Positions 20,426 through 35,917 are shown, counted from the stretch's first letter. The stretch: DNA of 64,000 bases from Paralvinella palmiformis (GCA_025642065.1 JAODUP010000012.1:1066001-1130000); one strand, 5' to 3'. Program-made: numbers and translations. Notes: a model not told the origin generated them from the sequence alone.

Positions 20426-23400
20426 ATAACATATTTTAAATAAATTTGTTATAAATAGAATAAATTCACTTATTTCCCTCTGTACTTTACACAAGTTTGC
20501 ATCAAAGCAACTGTAAGGTATTAAATAGCAGAAGGATTCTACTCTTCAAAGCAATTACAGTTTGTTAGTAAACTGATCATAGTCATATTAGATTTAATAT
20601 CTGTGTTTATGGCTTGGTTGTATATGTTTATTTCTTTTACTTCTGGTTCCAAATAACAGTTATATACATCTGTGACAGCTTGTAATCTGGTTCTTACTTG
20701 GTAATTCAGTATCACTCAGACAGCAATACTCAGCCACCTCTTTGTGATTAACTTCTATTAGTAGTATTTATTATACAACTTACAAATCCTGGCAGATCAA
20801 AATCAGTTATACTACTTAGAAGCTGGTCTTTTGTCATTATCTATGCATATTATTGTGACCTATGACTGTATCAGACATTTTTGGAGGAACATGAAATATT
20901 GCTGATGACACTTGGTTCTTCGGCTGTGATGATGTAACATACCAATACCGAACCGTACCATCAAGTATCGTTATATAATATATGTTGATGTATAACAGCA
21001 TTATATGTAACCGTTATTATTTCTGGAACACTGATACTGCATTAGCAGATTACATAGCTTAATTTATAAATGTTAAATATCACAATAAGAACATGTTAAT
21101 AATTGCATAAATTTGCCAAAAGTGTGTGTGCGTGCGTGAAAAAGATACAATTGCAATGGATAGTTAAAGATTTGCTATTTATTGTTGTTTTGTATTTAAT
21201 AGGTTCTAACAAAATGTGTATTTACAGAATCATTACTATTAATATCATGTAAGATTAATTATCAGACTTCTATTCCTTTATTACTCTCTAAATGGTTTCA
21301 TAATGGACACACTTTTCACAAGCTGCTGGCACTTGTAAAATCTTAAAATGTTGTAAACTTGTACTATGTCATTTATAAGACATAAGAAAGGCACAATGAA
21401 AAATCTGTTGTGTGTTAATAGATTGTGTCACTTATTTATGTCTTGGGTACCTTAAAAAGAGACATGCTAAGGCTTCTATGATGTTACTGTTTTGACAGCA
21501 AAGTGCTCTTCACATACATGTGGTATGAAGTATTTTCTCCACTGTTGTCTGATCCTCTGCATCTGGCTTTTTTGCTGGGGGTGTTGTACTGAAAGGGCCT
21601 TTGATAATGTACTGTTTGTGGACAGCATCACACCTGGCCATTTGTAACATGCTTGTAACATCCTTCTGTTGCTATAAAAACTGGAGTTTTCAATGAAAGA
21701 ATAACATTTTATCCAGCAGCGGTTTCCCTGTGGCAACTATGACAAGAACAAAGCACTGAAATACCATATGCTAGGACAGGAATTAGATATTGATGAAATT
21801 GACCATGGTGACAAACACTGTCCAATTATAATGTAGACTTAGAGGGTATTGTATTAGTAACAGTTCAGTTTTTCTGTATTGCAGAGATTATATTGTGTAC
21901 AGGTGGTCGTAAGTTTAATTCATTCATTCACTTATGTGAACTGTGAACACCTACTAAAATTAGTATAATACGGAGATTTCATACGGAAATATAATTGTTA
22001 TATTGTTTGCTGTTTTCATCTTTGGAAACTGTGCAGTGCTAATATCTATTAATTAGCATTTATTTAAATTAGACAGATCATTTTGGCTATAATTTAGTAA
22101 CAAATTAACTGAGGTTAAAATAGAATTGGTGATTTATCCATATCTGATAGTAATATCTTAATAAAATTTGAATGAAGTATTTTTTACTTACGCAATCATT
22201 ACAGTATAGATCGAGTTTTCTGAAATGTATCAATTATTGGCAAACTGTTTCCTTTCTGAAATACCTGTGTAATCACAAGTATTTTTATCAATCACCATTT
22301 ATGACACGTAAGCGTCTTTTTCTACAAACTATCATTATGAGCAACATCTAATACAAACCTCCAAACAAGCATGTGATGTCAATATTTGGATTTCATGTTT
22401 GCAGAGTGGGGAGTCACATCACACAAAATTTGGACACTGATTTGGGGGTGAAGATAGGTTTAACAGTTAGGTGGAATTTTGTACACAGTGAGTTAAATGC
22501 ATAGTGGCTTCAAATGAAAAATGTGCTTCCAAAAATATTATCCAAAAGCAACAGACCATTACCTCAATGCAGCAGACCATCTCCCGGAAAAGAGGATTTC
22601 AGTGACACAAATATCCAGCTCAGTACAATTACTATACAATGCCATAACATATTCTGAGTGTTTCAATTATGGTATTTAGCTGACTTCAAACAAACTGTGT
22701 GGGGCAACAGTGGTCATTTTAGGCTAGCAACAAAATTTCAAAATAAGGTCCAAATACTTCTTTATGTGCAAATGGCCATTAACCTGATACTGGTTCATCC
22801 CATCGGTCATATTCATCCTTTATACGCTCTTACTGTGGACCTGATCTGTGTTGTGGGGGAGTAAATCATAGCTGGTGACCATTAGCCCAACGAAAATGGC
22901 AATTAAGGTGCCTGGGGAGTCTGCCGAGGTGTCATGGATAAGCCCTATTCAGTTGAACATCTTACCTGTGGTTTTGTTTGTGGCTGACCCTTACCCTTAA
23001 CTGGTCACCCAGTACACTACCGCTGTGAGAAACACAACTCTTAACCTAGCCAATAGAACAAACCGGTCATTAAACTATCAAATACATTACAGTCATCAGA
23101 AACAACCTAGTGGAACTGGCATACAGGAATTTAGATTTTCTGTGCCTTCCAGAGTATGCATATCTCTCAATTACATCTGTTAAATATGCCTCCAAGGGGT
23201 ATCTTGTTGAAGCTATTTAACAGGAACAGGATTCATTAGAATCTTTTGCTCGCTGTTACTAAGGTTCTCTTAGTTAATATCATTCAACATGTGTGCTGTC
23301 TTCATGTATTAATCATAGTGAATTGTAGCCAAATGTTTAATATTTTGAACAATACTGACGTTAATTGAGTGACCATCTAGTGGGAAGTCCTAATTTTCTG

Positions 23401-26400
23401 TGACCCGTCTAATTACAAACCAGAAAAAGAACATGCTGTAAAGGGACATGCAGTTAATCAGGCGTTCAGCCTTAATGATGATTTCGCTTGGTAAGGAATA
23501 ATCCCTGATTCGGTTCAGAAGACACTGAAGTCATTAAATGTGATCAGATTTGTTTTTAACTGCATGACTGGTGATTTCTAGAAAAATACTTCAAAGGTTT
23601 GTTGTGGTCAGGGAGCACCCAAAGTGATAGGTTGACCATTCAAGATGTAAACATGCTACAGCAGACAGAGGCGTCTAGCTGGCATCTTTCCGCACACTAG
23701 TCCTCCTTAAAGGCCATGACCACTATGCCAGTGTTCTAGATATTTACTCTTCTATTGAAATATTCCAGTAAGAATAATATTCTTCAGCTTGAAATTTCCC
23801 AATTAACTACAGGATTAGTAGAAATAATCTTTTCTGAAGGATAAATGAGTTTTATATTTGTCTGATTATGAGTTTGTATAGATGACTGCTACATTAAAGT
23901 GACCCTGTAACTAAATTGGTTTGACTTGCTGTGTTATTAATTTATATTTGATAATGATTCAAGTCTACAATTTAATGCTGGTAGTATATAATAAACAAAT
24001 ATTCATATTGTTTGCTGAATATGACAAATGAATATCTGCTATAATAAAACCAGCATCGTGATGCATTTGATTTTTCAGTTAAATACTGATCTGAGACAGT
24101 CATCTTAAGCAAGAAATTTTGGTCACCAAGCGTTTAGAGGCACAATGAAGAACTCACTACAGCATATAATATTTTTTTTTTAAACAATTAGTCAGCAGTA
24201 TGTTATTAATCAATTGATAGAATATTATTATTTAATTTCTCTGTCTTTCCAATAGTCAGTGAACTAATCCAGGATATTGTCCAGACACCTTTCCTTTGTA
24301 CATGCATAGTAGCATTGCAAAACAAAGCTTTTGGAGTGTTGATACATTTTAGGGAATATAAGTGAAGAAAAGAAGTGAAATCAATAAACTTGGCATTTAG
24401 AAAGAACTTTGTTAAATTGCTATCATAGTACAGGTCATTAGTGTTGATAAAAACAGTTGTTAGACTTTATATAGAGTATACGTGATTAGAGAAATTCTAA
24501 TCAGTATTGATTATCTGCTGATACTGTGTTCTGGTAGTGAGTGGTCAGTTATTACTGACAGACATTGTACAGATGGTGCTCTCATCATTGTTTAGTAAGT
24601 CACCTGTTTTACTTCAATCTGACCAAAACAGGTGTTGTATTTGTGTCTGAGAATATCAATGTGGATATCAGGCATCAGTATACCTGTTGTCTTTATGTGA
24701 ATTGTAATTATCTCATCAAACCACAAGCCGTGTTTTTACATACAACACTTATTAGCCTACACCTAGCATCTAACCAGCGGAACGTCTAATATGCTTCTAT
24801 ATCTTTTGAATATCATTCTGTTACAGAAATAGGATCCAGAAAATCAATTTAATCGCGGACTCTTCAAATGTATTTGTAGTAGTTGAATCAGTCACAGATT
24901 TAGCCCTTTATCAAATAAACTCATAGAATTAACACATGAAATAAATTAATAATTAACAACAGGCTAACTTTGGCGAGTGAACTTAATGAAAGATTTCAAT
25001 CTGTAGTTGATAATGTTCAGTAGCTGTATTAGAACACTGGTTGGCTATCTGTAAAGACCACCACCACGCTTTTGATAGCGTACAATCAACACCAGCCGTT
25101 GAATAGCAATCACACCTACAACACCTTTCAGCACTAATCGGTCTTGGATATATTAAAAAGACAAAGAAATGGTACTTGGGCAGAAAACGCCTTTGACCAG
25201 TGGTCAGCCTGGAATAATCATCCTTCATTTGCCTTGACTGAATGTGCCTTATTGAACACAAAATCAGGGTCAGCCTTAACTCCAGTCTACTAAGGTGACC
25301 CTGTCAAAGTTCATTAACAGAGAATGGATGACCTGATAGAGAAGGCTATCCTAAACAAAGACAAGCATTTAGTATAGTTAACCGGACTGCCAGTTCTATT
25401 CTTGATCAGCATCATGCACCTGTTTCTTGTCTGTCATGACCACAAGTTTAAAAACTAATATAATATTTAAATTAATTGCATCTACTTGATTAAATTAGCC
25501 ACAAATAGATATATATGAACAACTAGTTCATTATCTTTGCAACCATATTACATTCTCAAAACCTAAAAATTGTTTTAAAGTTTAAAATCAAAAAATAAAT
25601 TCAGCATTAATTTACACTGTCTTGTACAATGCTAAACATATTAAGGGTAGATTAATTTTTTTTGTAAATTTTATATTTAACAACATTGTTGAATGAATCA
25701 GTGCTGAATGTTTTCTGGTTTTTCTCTTCTTGGATACTATTAATTGTAACACACACACACAATCTTATTTGACAGTATTTCATTTGTTTTGGAGGTTTTC
25801 TGAGCAAAGAAATGGGGAAGGCCATACGCCATGTAGATTTGCTTGGTGCAACTTGAATTAGAATTTTATTCATGTCATAATAACTGTATGTTATCTATAC
25901 TTAATCTGACATCACCCCTAGACAGATATCAGTAGTGCTGTATCATCTGTAGGTGTCTATGAACTGCCAACATTGCCCATGATACTTCACCATATCCTCT
26001 CATTGATTTCTAGACTTTTTGGCCCACAAAATTAATTTTCTTATCTGGACTGTTTTAGAATAAATAATTCTTCACATTATCATGACTCAACTTTATGACT
26101 TGTACATAAGTATAGAATGAGTAGAGCATGATAAAATCCCACTGCCTTCATTAGTATATGTTAGCACCTGAGAAGGAAAGCTCCACATGACCAATTAAAA
26201 GTATCTTATTATATGTGAATATATCACATATACGTAGATTATATTAAATAGAATAGGTCCTGATTAGATTAGGTGGTTTAGAAAATCTAACCAAAACAAA
26301 AATACTAACAATTGTAACATTAATCTCTCTCACACACAGACACATACACACAACTGAGAACCTAGAATTGTTGAGGTACTTAACCCTTCAGATTCCTTGG

Positions 26401-26540
26401 GCTTAATTTGTGCATATTCATAAGCTAATCATTAATTGTAATATGTTGTCATAAATATAAGCATTTCCCTGGTTGAACTGGAATAGTTAGCCACATTCCT
26501 CCATTACTGAGTTAAAATTTAGACCTAACCCATTTCTAAA

Positions 26541-26627
26541 GCCGTAAAGGGCGTTTCATCTTTCATTCCACTTCATTATTTTTAGAGAGGTTTTTGGCCT
26601 ATTAAGCTTATCATGCATACAAAAGAC
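26541..26627 (+). mobile_element. tRNA-derived SINE, copy C (old fragment, opposite orientation)
   Basis: GCGTTTCATCTTTCATTCC, CTTCATTATTTTTAGAG and the later GGCCTATTAAG...ATGCATACAAAAG segments align in order with the body of copies A and B, with many substitutions. No head or target-site duplication is visible. Confidence 0.55.
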
Positions 26628-29600
26628 TAGTAAAGTTGCCATAAAAGAACACTCAGGAATAATCAGGAGTCTGTTCTGATCAGAATTGTTTCAAATGATT
26701 TATCTTGCTGTCACTAACAGTTTTTATCCTAGCAAAAACTATCCCATGTGTTTGATTTGTTTCCGAATAATAATTCTTCGCCTTATTTTAGTGTCTAAAA
26801 ACTTAACTATCCAAAAGAGAGACAGACTTTATATTGATGTTTAAAACTATTTTCATTTTAATCCATTTGGCAAGATATGTAAAATAACTATTAAAATTAT
26901 TAAGAAAATATGACAAGGATCCTTGTTGACCTTCATTAATATGATGATCACTAGATGTTTTATTGCTTTTCAGTACTTACCATTTTTATGGTGACTTGGC
27001 TTCTATAATGTCCGAATTCAGATAGAATCTAATGCGCTGTAGATCTAATGTGTCATGATAGCTTTCATTTCTATATTTGATAACACCATGATTCATTGTT
27101 TGTCATCAATTCTTAAAAGGAGTTAACATGTTTGTCCACCTCCTATGGATATTATTGTTCAATGTGTCAGCTGGTGTTTTCATCAAGATTTGTTTCAGGG
27201 ATAAATAAATCAGTCCAAGATATCATCACACTGTGTGATGTAAAGTAAAAGTTTGTTCCCAGGTGAGCGTTATTAAATACCAAAGCTGAAATAAACATCT
27301 TTCACTGTGATTTGTGCGCTGTAATCTATTCCACTGACATCACTGTATATCCAGGAATAGTCTACATTTACATCATAAGCCTTATGATGACTAGAATATT
27401 TAACATCTGATTTAAACATCCTTATAGTTATAGGCTTATCTGAAAGCAAAAAACAAACAAAAAAAGTTAGAATACTTAAACTTAAAGTAGCACATTTTGT
27501 CCATCACACAATCTCATTATTGGTTAAATACATTATATCCTGGTTGTAGATATAGATCTAATGCTGAACACAGGATCAATTTGACTCGTCAGAAGATTTG
27601 TCATTTTGTGTACGAGTATTCCTATTAATTAGTTATAGAACAGAAAAACAAAGTAATAAAACTTGAACTAGATCTAGTTGATCCTGACTTTAACCGAATT
27701 AAACATCAATGTTAACTGTCCAGTTCTTATAACCGAACATGGAGTAGATCTAATCTATTACTCAAAAGCCTATGACTCTCCGTGTCATTTCACGGTGACA
27801 GATCGTCAAATGACTGATTACTCAGTTACAGTAAATATATCAGCACTGCCACTAACATTCAAATAAGTTCTAGTCATTCCCTTGTCTATGTTACAACTAG
27901 CCCAATGTTTTCCCTAATGAGCCACATCTGCATAATGTGACAGTTGAAGCTCTAACTGCTGGCTAATACTGGCAGAAGACCTACGGCTATGTGATAACTT
28001 CATATAACCGCTTGGCGTTCAGGGAAACCAATTCTGTATTCAAAAACAACGGGTCGGATACTATGGCCGTATGGGTATCAAAGACATTTCCAAAACTCAC
28101 CTTGTACATCTATTTCACTTCCAGCGCTGTGTATCATTATTCATCATCAAATGTGACCATCGTGTGCGTGTTATTTTGTCATAATACTTGTTTTGTTTTT
28201 CAAAATTTCTGCCTACTTTGCATATACGTCCAGCATGTTTACATATAGCCAGTGACCAGTTATTGGCTCCGACCTTGACCCTAAGATACACAACCCCCTG
28301 GCCTGGTAATAAAGTGTACTACTGGCCAGTGAAGTGTTTCTGTACACACGATGTATGCATCAGACAGAGATGAAGTTCACCCCCTTTGCTTGCCTCTGAA
28401 CAATGCCTCACGCTGTAGGCTGAGGTTTGGCAGCTTGCCTGGTTTTGGTCGGCTCTTTCTTTGTGTGTCGCCTTCTATCTGTCATGTTCCCCTTCACTGG
28501 GTTTAATCCCCCCTACGGCTTTTTCCACACAGTATTTTGGCTAGGGTAACGGCTGTCTATTTTATGTTGCCCCAACCTGGCACAATGGCCTACACTGTTA
28601 TATAAACATTAATGATGCCATTTTTTCTCTGTTGACCAAATGGAAATGTTAAATTTGTATTACTGAGAATTTTTGTTTTGTTTTGTATTTTAAGATAATA
28701 ATGTTAGTTTATTGGAAAGTATGAACGTGTTATTTTTAATAATACTATTTGATAATTAATAATACTATTTAATAATTAATATTTATTAATAACAGTAATA
28801 AAATAAAATAATTTTTAAAATAACTTTTCTGACTGACATTTTCATTAAAAAAACTTGGTGTTAGTATTTTCTGTAGTAGTGCCTTTGAATTTGTGTTTGT
28901 TCCCATTAAAATAATTTTAGGGTGTTCTTTTTCCATAATTTACTTTTGTTTTATTATGCACAGAGCAGAGAAGTAAAATCATGTCTAGTTATTGATCTGA
29001 AATAGGTAACAATTGTTCAGAGAATCACTTGATGTAATTTAAACAAAACTACCCACATTATTATTTATGCATTACATAAAATATTAATTTAAACTATCTA
29101 ACTGTTGTTGGCTTTGATTTTTTGCTTTTATCTTTTCTTAACCCATTATTACAGGAAAGGTAGAAAGTGAGTTTATACTTTTGTTACCTTGTGACATGTT
29201 CCAGATAACCCTGCATGATTACAAAGTGTTGTTTAATAAAAGATGTGTTAATAACACTGTATTTGGACCTACATGGAAGTGACATAATGCTAACCATATG
29301 TGCTAGTTATCGAATTGTACTTATTGATTTACCTTTTTCTTAAATATTTAGAGTTATTTGAATTGGTATATTTATTTATTTTCCAGTTTGCTGTTTGTTT
29401 GTTTTTTAAATTTCATGATTAAAACATACTTCAGTGAGTGGAAGGGATAATTTGTACATTGTTTTAATTGATTACCATTGTTCTAAATTTGAATTTATCA
29501 ATTACAAAAGTAGACATATTTCCTAATATTCACTTACTGGAAAATGATTGCTGGTTATTTTCATTTGATTTTCCGTTTCATGTCTTGTCATAGTTTCATT

Positions 29601-31186
29601 CTATGTTAACCATTTCCACAAATTATTACCACAAGCAAAAGAATATGAATCACTTAAACAGCATTGTATTAAAAATAGAAATTGTGTATCACATCATTTG
29701 AAATTATGACTGATAAATAAAGTTTCAAACAAAAATATTGCATATCCCATTAATTATATTAAAATGATCTTTTAGCTTAGAAGTTGCAAGAATGTGTTAG
29801 TTATTCATAGACATGTCTTAGATAAAAGAATATTGGTAACTGTTATTGGTCTGTTGAATCGGTGGTTTGCTATAACAATATAACCTGAAAATTACTCCTA
29901 TATTTATTTCAGACCTGATAGCTAACCTGGGTAAATGAGATTTCACCATAATTCATTACTTGCCTGACTCTGGGAACGTTGTCTTGACTGCGGGTGGTAT
30001 CAACACTAATTCTTAATTACCTCGAAATAAACAGGGTTATTGGTACATACATAGGCAACTATCCATGAATATATGAAGAGTGGATATTACAATATAAAAA
30101 TTGAATTCCTATAAAGCTCTTACGACATCAGTGGGTGTCAAATTACACAAGGTGTAAATATCAATGATTAATTTTTTGGTTTAAAGTAACTAAAGTTGTG
30201 CATTAACCTGAGTAAGACTTGTTTAATGATGGTGACAGTTGGTTCAGTTCAGAAGAATTTGTTTTTGATATTATTTGATTTTAAAAAAGATCAATTAAGT
30301 GTCTACTGTTTTTTATACATTTATTGAAATGTATGGTGAGCAGGCTAACTCATTTTCATTCAAACATAAAATAAAGCTTCTGGGCCAGTATTATTAAACA
30401 ATATTAACTGAGCAGTAGTTGATAAAGTGGTGATTTGAAGTGGTGCTTGTGAAGCAAGATGTCTTCAATCAGGTTCTTTTTAATGAGCTAAAGGTTTCTT
30501 CTTTTAAACACTGTATAGTATAACTGTAGATTGATATTTAACAGCAATTTGTAAATTTTAAAATCATTATCAAAATTAATTACTGAACTACTACCGGCGA
30601 CCAAAGATATTCAGTTTCTCTATCTAACTGGGGGGCAGTAATTATGGCCATTCACTAGTTTCTGGACATGACAGCACGGTCAGTTTTCCATTGAATACCA
30701 AAGTCAATTTAAGTAATCAAAATCATCTCTAGTAATGCTATCTGAATGTAACTGTACAGTTCCTTGGAATAGAGCAGCAGCCATCACCATCTGACTCTGT
30801 GATGTTGTCAGTGATAGCAGACCTTTTGCTGCTCGGGTCATTGTTTCTCTGGCACACAATAGAGCCAGCTTGTCCATGCGCTGGCCAGGTGCAGAGGGTA
30901 TTCAATTGTTTGTAATCAGAGCTGACCAAATTGCTTTCTTTGTAATGGACTTAATTCCTTCAGTAGGTATTAATTTCTGTAATAAATGGTTGGAAATATT
31001 CTTTGTTTCACTAATTCATTAATTGTGGCCAATCTTGCACAGATTACCTCAGAAATCAAATGTTTTGGTTTGGGGGATGTCCTACCTGGTCTGAAGCATT
31101 CCAAGAATGGTGGTATTATCTGTATATTTCTTATTCCACTTTTATGGGTGGACACACACACAGGCACACACATTGACAACTGTTAG

Positions 31187-31188
<2 letters not shown>

Positions 31189-31217
<29 letters not shown>
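31189..31217. repeat. (GT)n microsatellite
   Basis: Perfect GT tract of about 14 units. Confidence 0.95.
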
Positions 31218-33684
31218 GTGTTACTCTCATTCAGTTTTAGTAGCCTTCTGTCCAATTATAGGTTTATGTGGTTACGCGGTTTATATTCATTACTCATCTT
31301 CCAGTTGTAGAATGAAAATTAGCATCATCACAAGTGTTCTAGGAGCATTATGGTGAAAAACCTTAACGTTTGGTCAACTGAATAAAATTCCTATGCATAT
31401 ATCCTCAGAAAACAAAAGACAGCACCTGCATAATTTGGCTATTGTTATGATAAGACTAAGCTGATGCTATGGGAATTTGCCTTGTATATGGCCGGTGTGT
31501 CATTTTAATCATAGAATTCCAGGTGGATAAATTTAGCCAATTTATATTAGACAATGGCAGACTGAAGTGGTGTCTCTTCTAGAGGTCACATCATGGGTAT
31601 CTTCTGTGTAGAAATGTAACTAAATGGCAAGTGAAGATTCCAGGCATTAGTGAGTAGGATCTTCAAGGAAATAGATAATTGGTGTTTTACCCTTGAATAA
31701 ATATGGCTTATATTAATTGGATTTTGTTGGTATTATAATATTATAATTACCAACAATTATTTAGTAATTGTTAAGACTTATTCCTGATGCTGGCATTGAG
31801 GTAAATATCATATATTTGAGATGATTTAAGTAAAGATTAAATTGTATCAAACTGACGTGTGTGAACTACATGTAGATTAAATGCTGGCTTTTGGTTTTCT
31901 TATTATAATTATTATATACCTACGTTTTTGATAGTTATGTATCATTTTTATTTAAATGGTTGTTTGTTTAGGTATGCATTGTATTATTTAAAAAGTGATA
32001 AAAGTTATATATTGGTGATAACTATTTGGATATGACAAGATATGCTTGGCTTCTGATGACAGACTTTTGAATAATAAGATAAAGAAGGAGTGTATTGAAA
32101 CTAATGAGCCAATAAAAAACATCCAGAGCTACATGTGTCTGATCTAAGTGACACACATAAACGATTACATGGCATGTGATTTCATACCCCCCAAGGCATC
32201 AACAGTGTTTAGCAAAATATAAGATTCAGAGTGTACTCAGATAGCAATATCATGGTAAGCATCATTTTGTAATAGACATGGTAGAGTGGGTGTTGTCCTA
32301 ATCTGTCATCCTTCATGTTTTACTGACCAGTGGTCATTATAAAGTCACCTTGCCATATGCCGGCTTTTGGTCCAGATCTGTCATGGTAAGCATTATAACA
32401 GGACATTAGCTGGTGCTTATTATAGTACTTTAACAGATCCCCGCTGATGTCCTGTTGTGGTGCAGTACTCTGGACCTCATGTCTGACGTACAGTTTGTTG
32501 CATGCTAAATATTATTAGCTCAGTAATATTAATAGTTAAGTACAGGTCTGACTAGCTGGTTGCAAGTGAGAGCTATTTTAGGCTTATGAAGCCTTGTAAA
32601 TGAGTGATTGTCCAGTGGGTTCAGAGACAGATGGCTGATTGTGGTACCGCCTTTATCAGCCTTTTCCACAGTAGCCACGCTTCAGCTTGATGGATTGATT
32701 CTGATCTGTCCAAACAGCAGACACGTGCACAGGTTTCCAGGTATAATAATTTACAAAAGAAGTTAAAACTTGAGGTATTGATTTATTCGACTAGATTGCG
32801 ATGACTGATGTTTGTGTCATAATGATTGTGTTGGGCCTTTTTATGGTGAATATTGTTAAACTCTACGTATGTGTGTAGTTGACAATGAACATTCAGAACA
32901 CACTGACAATATAATAAAATAAGTTGAAGTGTGTCTTTGTATGAGCGGCTGCTAAGACCTCTGATACTACTGTTTAAAAAATTAATATTTAAAGTGAGTA
33001 TTTTAATTAACATTAAATGATCCCAGAAAAAGAACCCAGTGAATTAACTAAACTTCTTCAAGTGAGTGCTAACTAACCGCTGGAAAATGTATATATAGCT
33101 GTGAAGTTGTTTTTATATTTATTAATATGTAGACAATGAAAATACATGAGAAGTAAAATCAAATCAATTTATTTTGTAAAAACCAGGCTGATTAGCTGTT
33201 TTTTTTATATGTTTTTAGATGACTAATTGTAAATGTTTGTTAATTTCAAGTTCTGTTTTGTTTAAGTGCTGAGTAAATAAAATGTCTTAAAATTTTCATA
33301 AATATAAAATATTAAATCATATTTAATTGAAGTAGCTATTCTAATTAGCAGTTTTATTATGTTGATTACATTTTAATCAGATTATTACCTGGGATCAAAG
33401 CATGTACAAGGTAGAGTATGCAGGAGAACTTGCACCAGAAACATAATTGCTCTATGTTATGGATAGGTAGGATAAAATTCCTTAAAATCTTTATTGGTCT
33501 CTTGAGGAATTCCATTGTAAATCCCACTGGGATATTCAGTGTTTGATATTTCTATAGAACAAATATTTGATATTCATTTAGGCAGCTTCTTGGTGATGTA
33601 GAACCTGATGTTGTATGAGTTATTGCTTCAGGTAGCTGTGTCTGTGTTAACTATAGCTTGTGATGAGCACTCCCTAGGCGAATA

Positions 33685-33813
33685 ATGCACCACCTGTCAG
33701 AAATCATGGACACCATCACTAACCAAATCAGTCTCTTGGATGAACTGCTTATGGATAACGCAGAGGTCACAGACCATGCAGGCCCTTCTGCCATACATAT
33801 TATATACATCTAG
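33685..33813 (+). other. Coding-like 42-codon open frame, status unknown
   Basis: ATG to TAG, starting MHHLSEIMDTITNQISLLDE, with an amphipathic, coding-like composition. No convincing acceptor, donor or homologue is visible. It lies in the MRPL28 intron on the MRPL28 strand. It could be a cryptic exon, a remnant of a mobile element or chance. Confidence 0.2.
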
Positions 33814-35552
33814 CTAATTATCAATGGTTTATGGGTTTCAATGTGATGTTGTCATCATTTATCAAATAATGATATGTTGCTGAAAACTAGACCTCTCCAG
33901 CATGCTTTGACCTTTTGCTTTATGTTGTTAATCATCCACTGGTGTTTTGTAAAGAAAAATCTGAGTATGGAGTTTGTCTAATTTTTGTTTCTGGTGCAAG
34001 AATTCTTTTGTTGATGTTTTTGAATGTACCATCAACTGAAGATTTATTATTATTTAAAGGGGTTTTCCCCTGAAAGTTCATTCTTATGACAGAGATCATG
34101 AACATAGTTTATACAGACTTTAAATGGCTTACATCATTTAATCAAATGTAACGCTCATTCTATATCTGTCACTTTGAAGTCTGTAAGTTGATACATGAAC
34201 TCTGTGTGGTTACTCCCAAGACTAAGTACATGTATCAGGGTGAAGTAATTTACCACACATACGCGCACTCAAGCTCGCGTTTGTATTCAAACATATGTGA
34301 AATACAACAATGCATCTAGATCCTTTACGTCATTTCTTATATGTAGTGTGGTAGTTCCTTTGATGATCTGACGTCACTGGGACTCTAATACCATTCCATG
34401 GCCATAGAGGTGTCAATTTCTTCTGTTCCGTAGCTAAATCCCTAATGATATTTTTGTAGACTAATACAGGAAGTGTTGGATTTGTGTTTCACGTTGCAAA
34501 TGAAAGAATTAACCTCGGTGATTGTCCTGGGAAGTTAAGGCTATTCATTTTTAATTAGTTTGTGTCAGCCAAACAAAATAACGGTGTGAAACTTTTAGAA
34601 ATATGATGACCCTGTGTATATATACTGGTACGCCTTTCTATGGCACAAGCGTCAGTGTGTTTGTGTGTGTGCTATAAAACAGCTATTCTGATGTATTGAT
34701 TGACCATAAACATAGTACGTTTTCTAATATTTTTATTATAACTAACTGAGCTTGAATAAGCCACCTTAATCATTATTATCTGTTGAAGCGTGTCATAGTT
34801 GTAGAGTGTAGGTTTTGTTTGTATATTGCCCGTCAGTTCAACGAAAGTCCGTCATTCCCATTAGATGTTTTGGTCATATGACATGATACTTAAGATTTAT
34901 CTGAAAGGTAAACACCATCAATTGATACTGAAGTCCGCAAATAAAATGATCAGTATAGCTCATGTCTTTTGTTGAGGTTTAAATGTCACATAATGACTAT
35001 GTTACACATCACGCCTATTTGATATATTATGAAATTATTTATACTTGAACGATATCCTATTGATGGTTTGTTTTGATAAAAGCCGTCAGACGTGTGACTT
35101 ATTCTTGTCAACGGGCGTTTTAACAGTGTGACTATCAGACAGATCTCTGGCCTAATGGTCTGTCTTGGAATGTAACCCTGAACAATAGGTTTGTACAGAG
35201 CTATCAAGTTTAGGCCAAGTCCTGAATGGCGGAGAGAACATATGGTACACCAGATGTACAACCATTCTGCGTGATGCTTATTGCAGAGTTTAAGTAAATA
35301 AATTTCATTCATAAATAAAGACTATCATATCAACATTGTGATAAACTTTTTGACAACAACGTGGCTAACGATAAGTTTTATGACAGATGGTATTTGGGTT
35401 ATTTGATAGCTTCTATAAAAATATCCACTTAGCAGTTAATGATTTATGTCAGTATTGTCAAATGTCTGCATTCTGGTCTCTGCGTGTGTGTGCGTGATTG
35501 GGACATGACGCCTTATCTGGTTATTCATAGGTAATGTTACCTGTATTTATAG

Positions 35553-35691
35553 CTGGAAGAAGTGGAGTGGCTTGGATTGACCCTGTCCCAGGCAGAAAGA
35601 AAACAGGCACAGGTAGAAGAGAAGGAAGCTGCTGATAATATGAGGCCACTTAAACAGGTCTATATGGAGGAGCTGATAGAACAGTTAAAAG
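35553..35691 (+). CDS. MRPL28: MRPL28, third-last coding exon
   Basis: Acceptor TATTTATAG, donor AAAAG|GTATAT. It encodes 46 residues plus one base, starting LEEVEWLGLTLSQAERKQ and ending YMEELIEQLK. The EEVEWLGLTL stretch followed by a helical, charged segment matches the bL28m C-terminal extension. Its phase is consistent with the exon ending at 165 across the 35.4-kb intron. Confidence 0.88.
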
Positions 35692-35883
35692 GTATATTAT
35701 ATAGTTCTGATTATTAGGTTTATGATATTACCTCATATACTATACACCACTTGATAGTCTATTTATATACTATGTGAATGATAGCAAGTCTTGTTATGTA
35801 ATATATTTGAAACTGTTTGCAGAATTGACTCACTAACCACATATAGTTTATTATGTTGTACATTTCTTGCCTTGTTTTGACAG

Positions 35884-35917
35884 CTGGTACATTTGTAGAA
35901 AAAAAAGAGCCAGAGAA
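35884..35917 (+). CDS. MRPL28: MRPL28, short penultimate coding exon
   Basis: A 34-nt exon between the acceptor TTTTGACAG and the donor GAGAA|GTATGT. With the preceding and following bases it reads KAGTFVEKKEPEK. Its phases fit both neighbours. Confidence 0.8.

Larger units (their letters stand above)
17227..35552. other. Rest of the MRPL28 intron, upstream of paralogue 2
   Basis: About 18 kb with no supported coding exon. It may contain non-coding 5' exons or the promoter of paralogue 2, which I cannot locate. It holds SINE copies B and C, a (GT)n tract at 31189-31217, a 42-codon coding-like frame at 33685-33813, and slightly GC-richer patches at about 18600-19050, 22400-23200 and 27960-28600 that look like old repeats or non-coding transcript but match nothing I recognise. 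It ends at the MRPL28 acceptor TATTTATAG. Confidence 0.6.

Noticed and set aside
28378..28600. GC-richer stretch resembling a transposon end
   Set aside because: No open frame, terminal repeats or target-site duplication could be identified.
34986..35312. 108-codon minus-strand frame
   Set aside because: AT-rich intronic sequence, low-complexity composition, no family resemblance.
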